64,000 nt of DNA from Liolophura sinensis (Eukaryota > Mollusca > Polyplacophora > Chitonida > Chitonidae): NCBI RefSeq assembly GCF_032854445.1, contig NC_088295.1, positions 66,075,249 through 66,139,248 on the forward strand, written 5' to 3'. A model generated the notes under the pieces. That model had not been told where the DNA came from. It saw only the letters and a list, made by a program, of their open reading frames with translations, and did no database searches. How positions within the stretch are numbered: the first letter of the stretch is position 1; every line of letters begins with the position of its first letter. Of the stretch, positions 1 through 12,262 are shown piece by piece. A program made the position numbers and the translations under genes.

Positions 1-3000
1 ACGGAAAAAATAACAACTGAAAGCAGAATGCTATTAAAGATGAACACCAAAAATCACATTTACTCCATGCACGTTTCCTTTTTTCGCATAAAGCGGTGAT
101 TCGTTAAGGAAATCATACCTGATGTCAGAATGAAAAAACGCGAACCTCGCCTAATGCCTTCAGCTGTATATGCCTACAGACAGAATACTGAGTAATTGTG
201 TGTGGCATTGAGAACATACCCAAGAAAACCGAAAAAGTGAGAGCCACTGATATAATGAATTCAGGCAACTATAGTAGAGTGCAGTTGCCATGCGACCACA
301 TGGTTGAGGTGTTAAATGTACATCAACACATCGGACTGATTAAATTGCCTTACATTCTACGTATACCCAGCTAATAAGAGGAGCTGATACTTTGCTGAAG
401 ATCTGTAGATCCAAGTATCACCACTTATGCACAAGTTAGGATGCACTTAAATTGTTTGCATTGGAGAATATAATTATTAAGCTCCCTGAAACCTGGGTTA
501 GGTAATGCCTGTAAGTCACTCAAATAATTATCCGGCTGTTACTGGGAATAAGGTAAACCAGCTATGAAAGTCCTTAAGTGGTTAATTTGATTAATCTAAA
601 GTACATACTAAATCACAAGGGTAATGAAAGTGTTGTGGGTGACGTATGGCGAACGTCAGGTACCCGATTTACAAGGGGAGAGAAAGTAGAAGACATTCAT
701 ACATTGACTTAACAATCAACTCGTTACGCAGTCATACAGTACCGTACCTGGGGCATGCTGTGGGGTGGGGTATTTATGAGGGCTCACATTTAGAACATAC
801 TAATACGTCTATCGATAAAATCACTGCAACAACAAAGGATTCAGAATAAACAAGCCGAAAATGTTTGTGATTACGTCATGATGGGCCTATGTTCTGCTTT
901 TTTCTGCCCACTCATACATCTGCCGAAACGAACACAGGAACCGATACGATTGGCTGAGACCATATAAGCCGCTCGACGACGTTATTCTTACTTGACACGT
1001 TAGGTAACGTTGATTTATATTCAACAAAAGACGGCTTTTTACACCCAAACTAAACCCATAACTCCGAGAAAGTGACAACTGTAGGCCTGTATTTTCTCAG
1101 CCATGTATTGGGCACTGTTTTTACTAGTATCACATGGACAGACATGGAAATCTCGCCAGAAACTGCATGATGTTAAAGCCAAAACATTTTTGTCGAAATA
1201 ATTACCCTACTTAATTAAATAATTTACTAGATTTGCTAAAATACAATTAAGTAAGAATGCTTATAATTTAGTGTTTTAGTCAATCCAGTTTACTTCTACG
1301 GTTAACAAGGTAAGCAGCACTGTTATCAATCCATTACGTAAAGTATGTACCAAAACAATAACGAGTGTGGCTATTTACATATGCTCATTTCCTCAGTTGT
1401 GTACCTATAAAACTGCGCTTTAATTTTACTGGTCACCGAACACATTGTTGCCTGTATTAGCCGTACGAAAACGGAATTGCCATTACTACCCTTTATTGAG
1501 ACGATGATCTTGCCTTTTCACCATGACCATTTTATTTTGCCGTATAAGGCGTCCTAAGGTACGAGTACATGATATGCAGAATGACCTGCTATTGGACTCA
1601 TTGGTTCAATGAAAATGGAAATATTGTGGATCCGAGACTGTGTGAATATAAATATATATATATATATATATTTAAAATATATAATTTTTTTTTAATTGTC
1701 CCTTTTACAGTTCCCAAAGTGTAATTGTAATTTAAGAGAGTTAATTAAAGATGTTACATTTTCACTTTGGCTGTTAAAAGCGGTTGATTTTTGCCTTTTC
1801 ATGGATTCGGAAATAACACTCCGTAATATTCTTGGAAGTCTTTTGAAGATGAATATCTGCGTTATGCTTTGTTCCTGTTTGGTTCTAGTATTTTTGCGGA
1901 TAATTAAGTCCTATAACGAGCCACTGATAATGAATGTACCTGACTCGATCCAAACTGATACCTGTGGCAGGAGGCAAGGCTAGGCCAAGCAGCTGTTGTG
2001 TCAAAATACCAACGGCAAAGTGTACAAGCCGAGCCTAAAGAGAGTAACGGAAGCAAAAATGTTCTCCTGCCAAAAATGTTATTCTTGCTGGGGGCATACA
2101 TAACCCCGGGGGTTCGCGCCAGTCAAAACAATCAACTCCAGGCACCGCTTTTTTCTACATGGCTACATCTGATACTTTCCTACCACCCGAAGCCATTAGT
2201 CCCGATGAGCATCCACCCCCATCTCCACCACCCGCGTTCATCCCAAGAATATGATTTCCATTTTTTAAGAGATGTAAGGCGTTTATGTAAGTTGTGGATC
2301 CGGTTGACGTCTCGCCAACCAGAACGAGGATGGTAATTGAGAAGTGCTAAAGACATTCTACGTGACATCAAGGAAACATATACGGAGAACGAACAAGTGT
2401 TCCGTTAAGCTAAGCTCATTTCTACAAGCTTTGAGTAACTAACAACCTGCTCATCTTTTAGCCAGCAGAGCACAGAGGCCACCGAAAAAAACAAAAAAAT
2501 GAACGATTACCTGCAGTTTTCCTTACAAAACCACAAACTAATAATATCTTGGGTCTATACGGATGTCTGTTACGATAGGTAGCTCGCAGATAAGTACGTT
2601 GCATTTTCAATAACAAATTTCTGATCTTGTCGATTAAATGACTGAATAAAAGACATATATTTTTTATTTTGGCTTGGTTTGTATGTCGATCATACACTCT
2701 CAACATTTACTTCTGTTCATATCATCAGGTTGCAAGCATCATAAATCATGTATAAATAAAATTCAGCGAAAAGTGGTTTTGATCTCACAATCTTGCATGT
2801 GAAGGTTGTAACACACCCTTACACCAGTCTGCACGTCTTCTCAGCAAACGTTCATACCCTGTAGCTTGGTGTTCAAAAATACCGGACGCTTGAAAAATTC
2901 CTATGAAAATGCTTGTGCAGTTAATAAAAGGACCTTCGAGGAATAGAGTACAAGTGTCTGATATACAAGCTGCGATAAGGTTAAGCATTCTTCTCGTGTG

Positions 3001-4399
3001 TTTGTATCTTGTCTACGCTCTCTTAGGACTCGTGTTCCGTCACACTAGGTGGTTGACAATGACTAGCCTATAATTGGGCAGTTTATACGCGCTACAACGG
3101 TACCAAATCATGCGGATAGACAGGAATTATGTTGTACAGGGGCTACAGTTGGATAATTTATGCCACCGAGTACAGCAAAGAGGCTCTTACTTGGCTCGCT
3201 GAACCAAGAACAACTGTATTGAATAGATCTGAATAAGGGTTATCATACCGCGAAGCCCTGGGTAAAACTACCCATGATTATGTACATGTTTGTACCAAAC
3301 AACGACATGTAAAACAACATATGGGCTTAACATCATATGATGAGAAAAACTGAAATAAATGTACTAAAACAGAAGACAAAGGAAAAAAACTCATTGGTTA
3401 AGCGAAAAAAAATACTGACTAATTGTCAACAAACCTGTCCAGAATTAGTAACGGCGGAAAACATGTTATATGTGGCCATTCCATATCCCATATTGATCGA
3501 CAACATACATGTCATAGCGGTATTGTTGTGGGGAACTTCGCTTCCATTAAGGTCCATTGTAGGCCTATGCTTGACGATCAAGGCTGTGAAAGATTTGTCG
3601 GTTTTTACTTTATCAAAACAAAAGCCAGCCGTTCTGAAAAATCAATTTAACTTTGTTTCGCAGGACTGGTATGCATTCTTTATTTACTAACACTAATGCT
3701 AAAGGCTACAAACAATCAATCTATATACACTCCAAGGAAACAGTGGAAACTGTGTATATACGTGAGTATATACTCGACGTGTGCACTGGTACATTTACAA
3801 GCCCTGTACGTCGATCAGGCCTCCCCGGGGTCAGTTGGACTACGGATGTGACTAATCGTTATAGAAGTCTTCTGAAGAGCTCTTGTGCTGATAGATTTAT
3901 TTTGTCAGATAAGCGTGTGTAGACTTGTAAGACTTTGTAGCCACCCATTAATATGACAGTATTACAATCTTTAGACCTTGTCAAAGACGTCAAGGGAGGT
4001 AATCATGTAGAACCATGAAATGATCATACTAATTATTTCTTTATACCCGTATTATATTATATAGGTTTCACGGGGTCGCTACTGGTAAATAGTATACATA
4101 TGCAAGACTTTACACTTGTAAGGAGTCAAACTGATGGGTGGATTTACGATAGGAGAACGAAGTAGCACCTGCAGAATAGTTTGGGATGTATCGTACTTCA
4201 TACTTCAGACAGATGTGACAGTAACAATTCTGAGGAGAACGAGAGATGCGCAAAACAGATCAAGACGAAATTCCAAGATACATCCGGCTAAAGACTGTCA
4301 ATCCACCATGAGGATTTCGGCTTCGGTATGTTGGGATAATAAGGCTGATATATTGTTACATTTTTGCTGCTAACGGATAAATATCTATTGGACCAACAA

Positions 4400-4402
<3 letters not shown>
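1..4402. other. Intergenic or intronic, no supported gene
   Basis: I see no exon with both convincing splice sites and protein-like composition here. Open frames at 1696-1983 and 3337-3690 are the longest. The first follows a T-rich tract ending in an acceptor-like 'cccttttacag', but neither product resembles a known family, and overlapping frames at 3423-3650 are equally long. A short (TA)n run lies at about 1650-1672. The stretch is AT-rich non-coding sequence as far as I can tell. Confidence 0.5.

Positions 4403-4480
<78 letters not shown>
4403..4480. repeat. (TA)n microsatellite
   Basis: An uninterrupted run of about 39 TA dinucleotides. It is self-complementary and can extrude a hairpin, and its length is probably polymorphic. 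It directly abuts a dispersed repeat that begins at about 4481. Confidence 0.97.
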
Positions 4481-4483
<3 letters not shown>

Positions 4484-4590
4484 TGACAAGAGGCCGTGAC
4501 ATTAACAAGAGGCCGTGTTTCGCCGGTTACGCGTCATCATTTACCAACTAGCACACTGTCGTCGCAGTACTGATTTACTCTCTGTGCAAG
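4484..4590. repeat. Dispersed repeat, copy A
   Basis: Contains 'ttaacaagaggccgtg', then 'cgccggttacgcg', 'ccaactagcacactgtcg' and 'tttactctctg'. The same ordered blocks recur at 36098-36182 in the last intron region of the MTCH2-like gene with a few substitutions. The two copies look like members of an uncharacterised interspersed family. A 17-bp block ('attgacaagaggccgtg' type) is duplicated at the left end of this copy. Confidence 0.6.
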
Positions 4591-6097
4591 TCTTTTGTTA
4601 TATCAGTAGAATGACCATTAGTGAAGCAATATCATAGATCATGTATTGAGGGAATTTTCTGTCTTTGCCACCAGACGCCGCGGTTAGACTCTCAGCGGTG
4701 TTGTGGAAAAGGATATAGAATGAGATTATAAATGTTCAGATGTAATTCTCCTCGAGCACTCTATGGTGAGATGAATTGTAAAGAACTGATCAACCAGGTA
4801 TAAATGTAACGTGATTGATTGCTTTGTTGCATCTTAAAGTAGTATACTATAACTTGATGAGACCACGGTATTACCATCGTGCTATTGTGTATCTGACCAA
4901 TGCTTAACGGGGTCAAAATCTGTACTCAAGAACTTTTTACTCACGCGATGGCAACTGTGGTAGAAACTGAAGGAAAGCGGGTAGATATTTGGGTGAAGGT
5001 ACCGTTTGTCGCCAAGAAGATGACAAACCTATTAAATTATAATCGTAGCCGAACTAGCCGGAGCTGGCTTCGAAGCTACGACCGCATTGATCAAGGATAA
5101 GGAGAACTTTCGGTAGAAATCATCGTATCCATTTGCCAGCGAACGTCTTACAGGTCTATGAAAGGTCACAATTTGATCAAATGATACAATTAAAAATATT
5201 CTGAAAATGTCTCAGAACGCGTTTTATTTTTATGTGGTTTTATTACGTTTTATAAAATCATTTTAAGAAGGTTGCTGCAAATCGTCTTTATTATAGTGCT
5301 TCATCTTTACCTGTTATAAATTGCTCCGTTGCCTGATTACCTGTTCATCAGTTGTTGAGATCAAAGTTGACAATGTATGTATAGATCGTGGTGAGATTTT
5401 ACCACATTGAGGTAATTTATTACTTACACGACAGCTGACAGTGTAATATACATCTCATTTATATATACCAACGACAGCGTGGTGTGAATTTGGAGACAGA
5501 TATAGGGTAGTGATAAGGCGCGATGTTCATAACTAATGTCAGTCTTGCCGGGTTATTAAAGTATAGCTAACTCTACCAGGAAACATAAACATCCCCCTTT
5601 TTGAGATATGTGATATGACCTTCAGTTCGATAGTCAACCCTTGGCCTTGTTAGGCGTGTAGAGGGAGGTAATTTATAACTTTGTGACAGGAATGTACACG
5701 GTTTGATTAAAGGCTAACAGTCTGTTGTTGTAAAGAAAGATGGCGACCTTTAGAGTACATTGTTTCCGATCATAAACATATATGTCGCCGTCAAAAACCG
5801 TGCAGCACAACAAAACTGTCAGAATATTTGTATATTTGAAACCCGCAGTCAGGCTTGAATGGATGCAGGCTTATTTAAACACCAATAAACACCTTGCGAC
5901 AGATCCTGTTTTTTTACAATAATCGACAGTAGTTATACAAAAAGGGAGAGCTCATTACATCGTTACATCTATACAAACCGTGTTCGCATGGAAGAGTGTC
6001 AATGTAGGAGTTTCAAAACCTCCCTAATTATAGCGATGTTTAACCTCGTTATAACCCTCAAGCGAATCTAATGCTCGGTGACTGTGATCGATGATCA
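4591..6097. other. Intergenic, no supported gene
   Basis: No supported gene. A short block near 5640 ('ccttgttaggcg...gggaggtaat') echoes one near 3980 ('ccttgtcaaaga...gggaggtaat'), suggesting old repeat fragments. Nothing else could be named. Confidence 0.4.
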
Positions 6098-6125
6098 TTC
6101 ACGTCACAAAGACTCATATATAAAG
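6098..6125 (+). promoter_or_regulatory. Candidate TATA promoter with CRE-like half-site
   Basis: A TATATAAAG box at 6117-6125 lies just downstream of 'cacgtcac' at about 6100-6107, which resembles a CREB/ATF half-site. About 160 bp downstream is a strong splice donor (CTG|GTGAGT, exon end 6286). The next strong acceptor on this strand is at 8018, just before the ATG of the 8027 gene. This order fits a promoter, a non-coding first exon and an intron, but no transcript evidence is available, so it is inference. Confidence 0.3.
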
Positions 6126-6146
6126 TAGATATGCTTGTCAGCGTTT

Positions 6147-6286
6147 AAACTATTGAAACTCTTGAGAGCACTCTTGAAGTTAAAAATTCCAAAGCCACCT
6201 GATATTTCTGCTGTACTTTATCTTGATCCAACACATCTCTCCCAGATAGTTCTGCTGGACTGAGAGCGACAGACGGCCAGTCACTG
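6147..6286 (+). other. Putative 5' non-coding exon of the 8027 gene
   Basis: The left end is assumed about 25-30 bp after the TATA box. The right end is the donor CTG|GTGAGT at 6286/6287, a near-perfect match to the metazoan consensus. The segment has no obvious coding frame. If spliced to the acceptor at 8018/8019 it would give an intron of about 1.7 kb. The alternative is a chance donor. Confidence 0.25.
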
Positions 6287-6952
6287 GTGAGTCTTATATG
6301 TTCAGTTGGTCGGATAAAGGATTTCTTACATGAGCAGCTGTATTGCTAGTTGTGAATCTGTGCGTATATCAGTCCGTATATCAGCCGTCGACCAATATCC
6401 ACGTTAGGCAGTCAGCAGTTTTCAGTGATGTTGAAAAGACGCAAGGTATGCGTGGAAATGAGTGTTCAAAATCGTGTACCATGCTAGTATAAAAGCTGTC
6501 GACAACAAAATATATATCTCAGTTGCGCTGTGATTGCAACCGTTGATATATCCACTGTGGCGATGTAATTTAACATGATGACTATACAGTCTCTATTCCC
6601 GCGAGTTAAGCGGAATTAGACATAACCATGAAACAAACTGTCAGCGATTCTGGGCGCACTGTTCATATTTAATTACACGAAAATTATACCAGCATATGCA
6701 GGACCCTTCGGTATATTGATGTCTAAGTAAGGGATATTTAATACAATGCAAAAATTTAAACTATCTCTGTTGTCATAAAGAGAGGAACCATTTTGGTCTT
6801 TGAGAAAATATAGGCCCAGAAACGATGTGCCATTTGGAGAGTCTGTGGTTTCCTTCAACGTGAACAAGATATGGAAAAACGTAGTGGTATAGCTATTACT
6901 TTAGACGAGTATTATAAAAGCCCTACGGACTTACTCTTAATGTATATTACAA

Positions 6953-7075
6953 GTGCAAATTTCAAAATCCCAGCACAATTCTATAAAGGACCTGGTACGG
7001 GTAAGGCGGGGAATCAGCCACAGAGAGGTACGATAAAAAAGTGCAAATTTCACAATCCCAGCACAGTTCTGTAAA
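6953..7075 (+). repeat. Short tandem duplication
   Basis: A block of about 36 bp ('gtgcaaatttcaaaatccca' and onward) at 6953-6988 recurs at 7040-7075 with a few mismatches. This gives a period of about 88 bp. It looks like a local duplication. The open frames across it on both strands (6871-7074 plus, 6937-7161 minus) are probably by-products. Confidence 0.6.
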
Positions 7076-8026
7076 TTTAAATGTAAAATAAAACTTAAAT
7101 GATTTCTATAAAACTTGGTCCAAAAAGATGGTTGTTTTGTAGTAACCTGCCAAAAATGCACTCTCGATCAAAAACGCCGATTTTCGTTCAACGTTTCTGT
7201 GTTCTTAATCTACAAGTATAGAGATCAACGTTAACCAGAAAAATATCTGTACTGAAACTTTCATGTGTGTGTTTCATCGTGCTGTCAAAGCCTCGTTTTG
7301 TTCAACGTTTGTCTTCATACGTAAAACATAAACATATAATGTGATCACTGTCGTCATATTTTATCAAGTTTGAAACCTGTATTTCTGTCATAATCTGTGT
7401 GGCATCCACAGCACAGTGAACAAACCAAGTCATTGCGGAGAACAAGTTGCTCCTATAGTAAGAGTTGGAATCGCTGTAGTTTTTCTTCCTTTCTTTGGAA
7501 ACATAGTTTTGTGTGAGTACATATATAGACCGTTCTGCGTTATATAAGTGTTATCATGAATTAGAATTGATAAATGTTAAGGTATGGTATTATGCAACGT
7601 GTGACAACTATGGCGAAATCATACGTGAATCCTTGTTGATAGTACCTGTGGTCGTCTAACTATCATTAATATTAACACGCGGAGCGGAAGTATGAGGCTG
7701 AAAGTGATATTTGTTATTCTTGATTGGTGCACAGCTCAAGAATTTTTCAGAAAGTTACTTTTATGGTAGAGTGATTTCCCCACTCTACAGTGTCTAATGC
7801 AAAAAGGATATTTCAATGTAACTGGAGTAGGATACCGTTTTTAGATTTTTTAACAAAACATCGTTTTTTTCCCATTATTTAGGAAAAAAAATCTTGAAAT
7901 ATCGTATCAATAGGCCAAAGGTTTGAAAACGTTTTTTTACTTGTATCTTACTAGTAAGACAAATTGTTAAAAAAATGAAAACCATGGCAAAAAAATTTAC
8001 TTGTCTTTTCTGTTTCAGAAACAGTA

Positions 8027-9157
8027 ATGGCAACCACAAGAGAAGAAGATAATGACCATTATTCCGTGAGTTCTGACGAGTTACACGTGTCGCTAGAGGA
8101 CCTCCTGCCTCTGCAACAGACGCCCGAGCCAGGGGGAGACTACTGCGGTCCTGCAACCACACCGGCTTTGTTCCTGCGCGCAGACAGTAGTATTAAACAC
8201 TTAAATGGTGCAAATTCTAAACGGTACGGTTTGGAAATCGAAAATCAAACTTACGACAAGTTGTACCGGCACCCGGAAATAAGTTATCCTTATCATTTGA
8301 ACAAAAACCTTGTCACGCAAAATAACCTGGAGTATTATTATCTGCCCAGTTCTCGACAGACTAATAAAGAGTTAAGCCCAAGATGGCTGAGGCAGTTGTC
8401 AGATAAACCTGACCTATATGGCGGATTCGGAAGACAACTACCAATGAGGCGGACTTTGGATAAGTTTGCACCCAGAAACCCTACCCCTGGGGAAAGAGCT
8501 TTAGCGCTGGGTTGGGAAAATAACAAGAAAACAATAAAACGTGGTGATGATTTATCAGAGGGACAACGACCTGCCAAAGAGTTGATAGACTCAGCTGTCA
8601 CCCAAGCCTTCCCTCCCAGTCGCGTATTGATTACAAGAGCGCGGACACTGGGAGCTGAAGAGTTTAACAATGCTCATTACCGGGACGCCACGCTAAGTGC
8701 GCATGCCAGGAGAATCACCGAGTCAATCCAACATCGAATGGCTGTACCAGTCATGGAAGGAACAAGAGATTTTCATGGATGTTTTTCAAATGGAAATGAA
8801 GCCGACAATTTTAGGTCTGAATTACACACAGCTTACAAGAAACGAAGAAACTATCTGAATTTCATGACGAGAGCAAATTGTCCGATCAAACATTTTGGGA
8901 AGAAACATGGCGAAGCGAAACCAACGCTTCCGGCAATACACGTGAAACCTACCATGCTCATGGAACTGAAAAATAACCGGAAATATGGTCAGTCGGCGCG
9001 GACAGCGCCTGCTTACCCTTCGCATTACGGCACATCTACTTCCGGACGTTCAGTTGTCTCTAACGAGGAACATTCTACCCTCATTCCAAAGCGTCTGCCC
9101 AAACACCGAACGTTGCCTTCAACATGTCCCCTGTGTATACCCTCAGGGACAACCTAG
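8027..9157 (+). CDS. Uncharacterised 376-residue protein, large single coding exon
   Basis: A clear coding exon. It follows a strong acceptor ('cttttctgtttcag' ending at 8018), and the ATG at 8027 has a good context (G at -3 and G at +4). The product is 376 residues. There is no signal peptide or membrane segment. The N-terminus is acidic and Ser/Thr-rich (residues 1-45). The middle (about 60-180) is rich in Tyr, Arg, Pro and Trp, including 'YGGFGRQLPMRRTLDKFAPR'. A basic region follows, and the end carries a single CPLC motif (Cys367, Cys370). Composition is far above the local background in GC and lacks low-complexity repeats, as expected of a real gene. I do not recognise a family. Short Tyr/Arg/Pro-rich soluble proteins of this kind include axonemal and sperm microtubule-associated proteins, but that is only a loose resemblance. 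The C-terminal 25-30 codons are uncertain because an alternative frame looks at least as protein-like (see findings). The neighbouring coding exon at 15373-16405 is convergent. Confidence 0.8.
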   Translation: MATTREEDNDHYSVSSDELHVSLEDLLPLQQTPEPGGDYCGPATTPALFLRADSSIKHLNGANSKRYGLEIENQTYDKLYRHPEISYPYHLNKNLVTQNNLEYYYLPSSRQTNKELSPRWLRQLSDKPDLYGGFGRQLPMRRTLDKFAPRNPTPGERALALGWENNKKTIKRGDDLSEGQRPAKELIDSAVTQAFPPSRVLITRARTLGAEEFNNAHYRDATLSAHARRITESIQHRMAVPVMEGTRDFHGCFSNGNEADNFRSELHTAYKKRRNYLNFMTRANCPIKHFGKKHGEAKPTLPAIHVKPTMLMELKNNRKYGQSARTAPAYPSHYGTSTSGRSVVSNEEHSTLIPKRLPKHRTLPSTCPLCIPSGTT

Positions 9158-9638
9158 GGATTTAGATAATAGCGATGCAATAAGAAAAAAACAAAAACCT
9201 GAACTTTGTAATCACGAGGATACCAAATGTTGCATCAGAAGAGAAAACCATCTATAAACTGAAGGACAACATTAACATGAGGTCAGAGCCAGTAGAAAGA
9301 CTACTGAAAATTAATTCATGAACTACCATTGTCTTTATCAGATGTTTTGTCTAAGTAAACGTTAGGCCCTACAGTAATGCTGTCCCAAATACCATATTTA
9401 GTGTTGGAACATGCCGTTTAGGTGCATGAGTAGACGTTATATTTGTAAATTTCACAACAATTACTTCCAAAGGTGAAACCTGGAAACCTCTGGTTCACAC
9501 ACATCTATTGATTTTCAACAGTATTAATATGGTTCAAACATAAAGCCCATTATATATCATTCAAGCTTTTGGCTCTAATTTATTTAGTAAATCAAATTGG
9601 AGCTCAGCACCTCTTGGAGGTAACAGCAAGAAAAAGCG
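9158..9638 (+). other. Probable 3' UTR, then intergenic
   Basis: The sequence after the stop at 9155-9157 is AT-rich and holds no canonical AATAAA in the first 400 bases, so the transcript end cannot be placed. An overlapping frame (8985-9257) remains open for about 100 bases past the stop, which is relevant to the possible frameshift noted for the gene. Confidence 0.35.
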
Positions 9639-9790
9639 GACTGGTTGGCCGGTGTCAGTATGATGTGACTGGGTGGGGTGTCATGTCTCGTATCTTCGGC
9701 TTTATACTTCATTGGTTATACTTTGTAGGGGCTCACTCAGCCATACACACCTAGTGACTCCTCGTCGTCATATGACTGAAAAATTGTGAA
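9639..9790 (+). mobile_element. SINE fragment, 'TCATATGACGACG' core family
   Basis: The sequence 'gtgactgggtggggtgtcatg' is followed by 'tcgtcgtcatatgactgaa'. The latter is the reverse complement of the core block seen at about 46690-46735 and 41690-41720, so this copy lies in the opposite orientation. It is divergent. The open frame 9569-9754 across it is not a gene. Confidence 0.6.
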
Positions 9791-10995
9791 AGGATTAGTG
9801 TCCAGATTCGTTATTTAGTCATGATCAACTACCCCTGTATATTGTGTTAAATTGACTGTAAAAAATATTGAAAAAGGTCACATTAATCTGAGTAATATGG
9901 CACTTAAGATCACTAGATAATGTGGCTGATTTTATGTTTTTTTCCCCACCAACACTCGGTAGTCTCTGCCGAATTACGTCATACAAGTCCAACCTTTATG
10001 AGTTGTCATGGCTGCGTCATTTAGTTCAGTGTTAAAAATCCTACAAGAGTGACAACATGCATATAAAATTTCTTCACGAAACTGTTCTTCAAACGTTTGT
10101 AAAAACAGGTCGTCGAAGAAGCCTGGAGTTAGTTTTTCAAGTTTTCAGACAATTTGGCCCTCAGGAGGGCGTGAATATAGAGCACAACAAGGAAGGATTT
10201 TGTACGCATTGAAATCAGCCGTATCTGCTCTCGTCGGTTTACAGCTGCGATAAGAAAACAGTCGAATTTCCACAACGACACCTGCACATGCGCGTATAGT
10301 ACTTAAAAATACAATTAACTGAATTGAAAAGTGACAGACAGTAAATCCCTGTACACAGTAGCGCCGAAGTCCACATCCTAATACCATTTACATTATACAC
10401 GTCTCTATTCGGAATGCGGACAATGTACCAGTGTGGATGTCATCGCATATAGGTGTAAATTTTAAATCCTTCGGGAATAGAATGATAATTATTACGAAAG
10501 GGACAGAGAGACAGAATAGTAAATAAATATTAAAATCTTAAAACACACGAAATGTAGTGTAACACAGGGTAAAGCTTTAGCTTACCAGTCCGTGTTGCCA
10601 GTGAGGTTCGAAATGCCTGGGCAGAGATCAAATTCAACATCTGAAACTCAGAATCTGAAGTCTGGGATCTTCAACGTAGTCCACTATGTGTTCAAATTCA
10701 TACGACAGTATATTTGCTTCTAGGTAGCCCAGAATCTGTTTCGAAAATGACATCGTTTTGATACGAATTCCCGGGCTATACGGGCCAGCTAGATCTGGGT
10801 TGGCCATCTATGACGTCATCCGCTGAGCCGTACCAGGTGGCCAGATGGGGATTGGGTAGTGCAGTAAATGTATTGTTTTTGGTGGATTTAAAGCCATTAT
10901 TACAGAAGCCCTCCCGTAACATACTGACATCTAGTCATAATCTTGATATTTTGGCCCAATAGCTAAATCTGAACACTAATCCTTGATCTTTTACA
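9791..10995. other. Intergenic, no supported gene
   Basis: No exon or named repeat could be supported. The stretch contains only short chance frames. Confidence 0.4.
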
Positions 10996-11088
10996 TTCAC
11001 ACACACACACACATACATACATACATACATACATACATACATCCATACATACACACATACATGCATACATACATGCATACACACATAT
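10996..11088. repeat. (CA)n / (CATA)n compound microsatellite
   Basis: Starts as CA dinucleotides, then becomes CATA tetranucleotides with a few GCAT interruptions. The open frame 10935-11147 on the minus strand (Met-Tyr-Val-Cys repeats) is produced by this repeat and is not a gene. Confidence 0.95.
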
Positions 11089-11934
11089 AAAGAAGAAATG
11101 CAATATTCTTTATTGCAGGTGTATAATAAATACGTGAGACAAGTCACGTAGTGCTTTTAACCCACTCACTTAAGACAATGTTATAAAGATGGCCACAGTT
11201 TGCTAGCTTTACAAAGCAAAAAACACAGTGAAGGTCTTTGTCTCATAAGGTGCTTGTATGATTTGCTTCAGAATAGGTGTGGGTTGATTCTACATGTAGT
11301 AGGCTGGTTCAATAACCTAAATTCAAGTGAACATCTTAGAGCCACACATAAACACTTTAGCTTGTTTCTTTTTATCGTTTGTATACAAATAATTATGATA
11401 TATGGCTAACTTTTTCATTGATATCATTGATGTTAAACGCTCAATGCTTAAAAAGGTTTTGTCTTAAACGGCTGTGGTCAGTCCATGTGTGGAAGAAACC
11501 CGGTGTGCACAGAAAATGCTACCGGTCTTCGGCAAGTCATTGGCAAACTAAACCATCCACGACTTTTGCTGTTGACTTTTGTTGATAACGTTGTTGTGCA
11601 GGCCTCGAACTTACACCAGGTTTTCTTTAGTTTCACTTTTCCTTCCAGAATATTTCTTCTCTCTGTTGAAACGACCCCGGTGCTTTGACAAGTAGACAGT
11701 GCCCAACAGTAACGACGTGATAGTCTTCCTATTTTGAGTTTCCAATTCCACCATGTCAGATTCGACTGATTTGAACATCCACACACATCAAATTGCCACT
11801 GGGGCAATATACAGGGTCACGTACGTGGTTGTCACGAATAATCCTGTTTCCAAAATCAAGTCCCATCATCCAAATGTCGAAGAAGTAGTAGTATGAGCGG
11901 GCAATGGTGTTGCAAGCGCTTATTTTTCAAACGC
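11089..11934. other. Intergenic, no supported gene
   Basis: Overlapping frames on both strands at 11478-11807 have similar lengths and no recognisable product. I see no convincing exon. Confidence 0.4.
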
Positions 11935-12262
11935 TAGGACTCGGCGAGGTTGAAATTCAATCCCGGCCTTAATTGGACACGGCATTTGTGGATTCCTACG
12001 ACGCCACTTTTTGTCTGGCCTTGATGACAATAAGCGCTCAGCCATGCTCATATGGTCGTTTGCGCAGTCTAATCTACTCGCCTGCCACAAATATGGTTTG
12101 CATATATGTACGTCACATGTGGGAATGTTCATCGGTAACTTGCCAAAGGTCAATGGTTTACGCCGAGCACTCCGGTTTCCACCCATAAAACTAGGGGCCA
12201 TCGCATAAGTCAAAAGTACTTGAGTATGGCGTTGAAACCAATAAAATATATAAATACATCAA
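11935..12262 (+). mobile_element. Divergent SINE, 'CTTGCC...GGTTT...CCACC' family
   Basis: The 3' half reads 'taacttgccaaaggtcaatg', 'cgccgagcactccggtttcc', 'cgcataagtcaaaagtactt' and 'gagtatggcgtt', then an A-rich tail 'ccaataaaatatataaata'. The same ordered blocks occur at 22075-22196 and, inverted, at 14918-15060. This is the standard 3' module of a mollusc-type SINE. The 5' limit is approximate. Confidence 0.65.

Noticed and set aside
3337-3690. 117-codon plus-strand frame
   Set aside because: It overlaps another frame of similar length in a second register and has no recognised product or splice context.
10935-11147. 70-codon Met/Tyr/Val/Cys-rich frame
   Set aside because: It is a translation of the CATA microsatellite.
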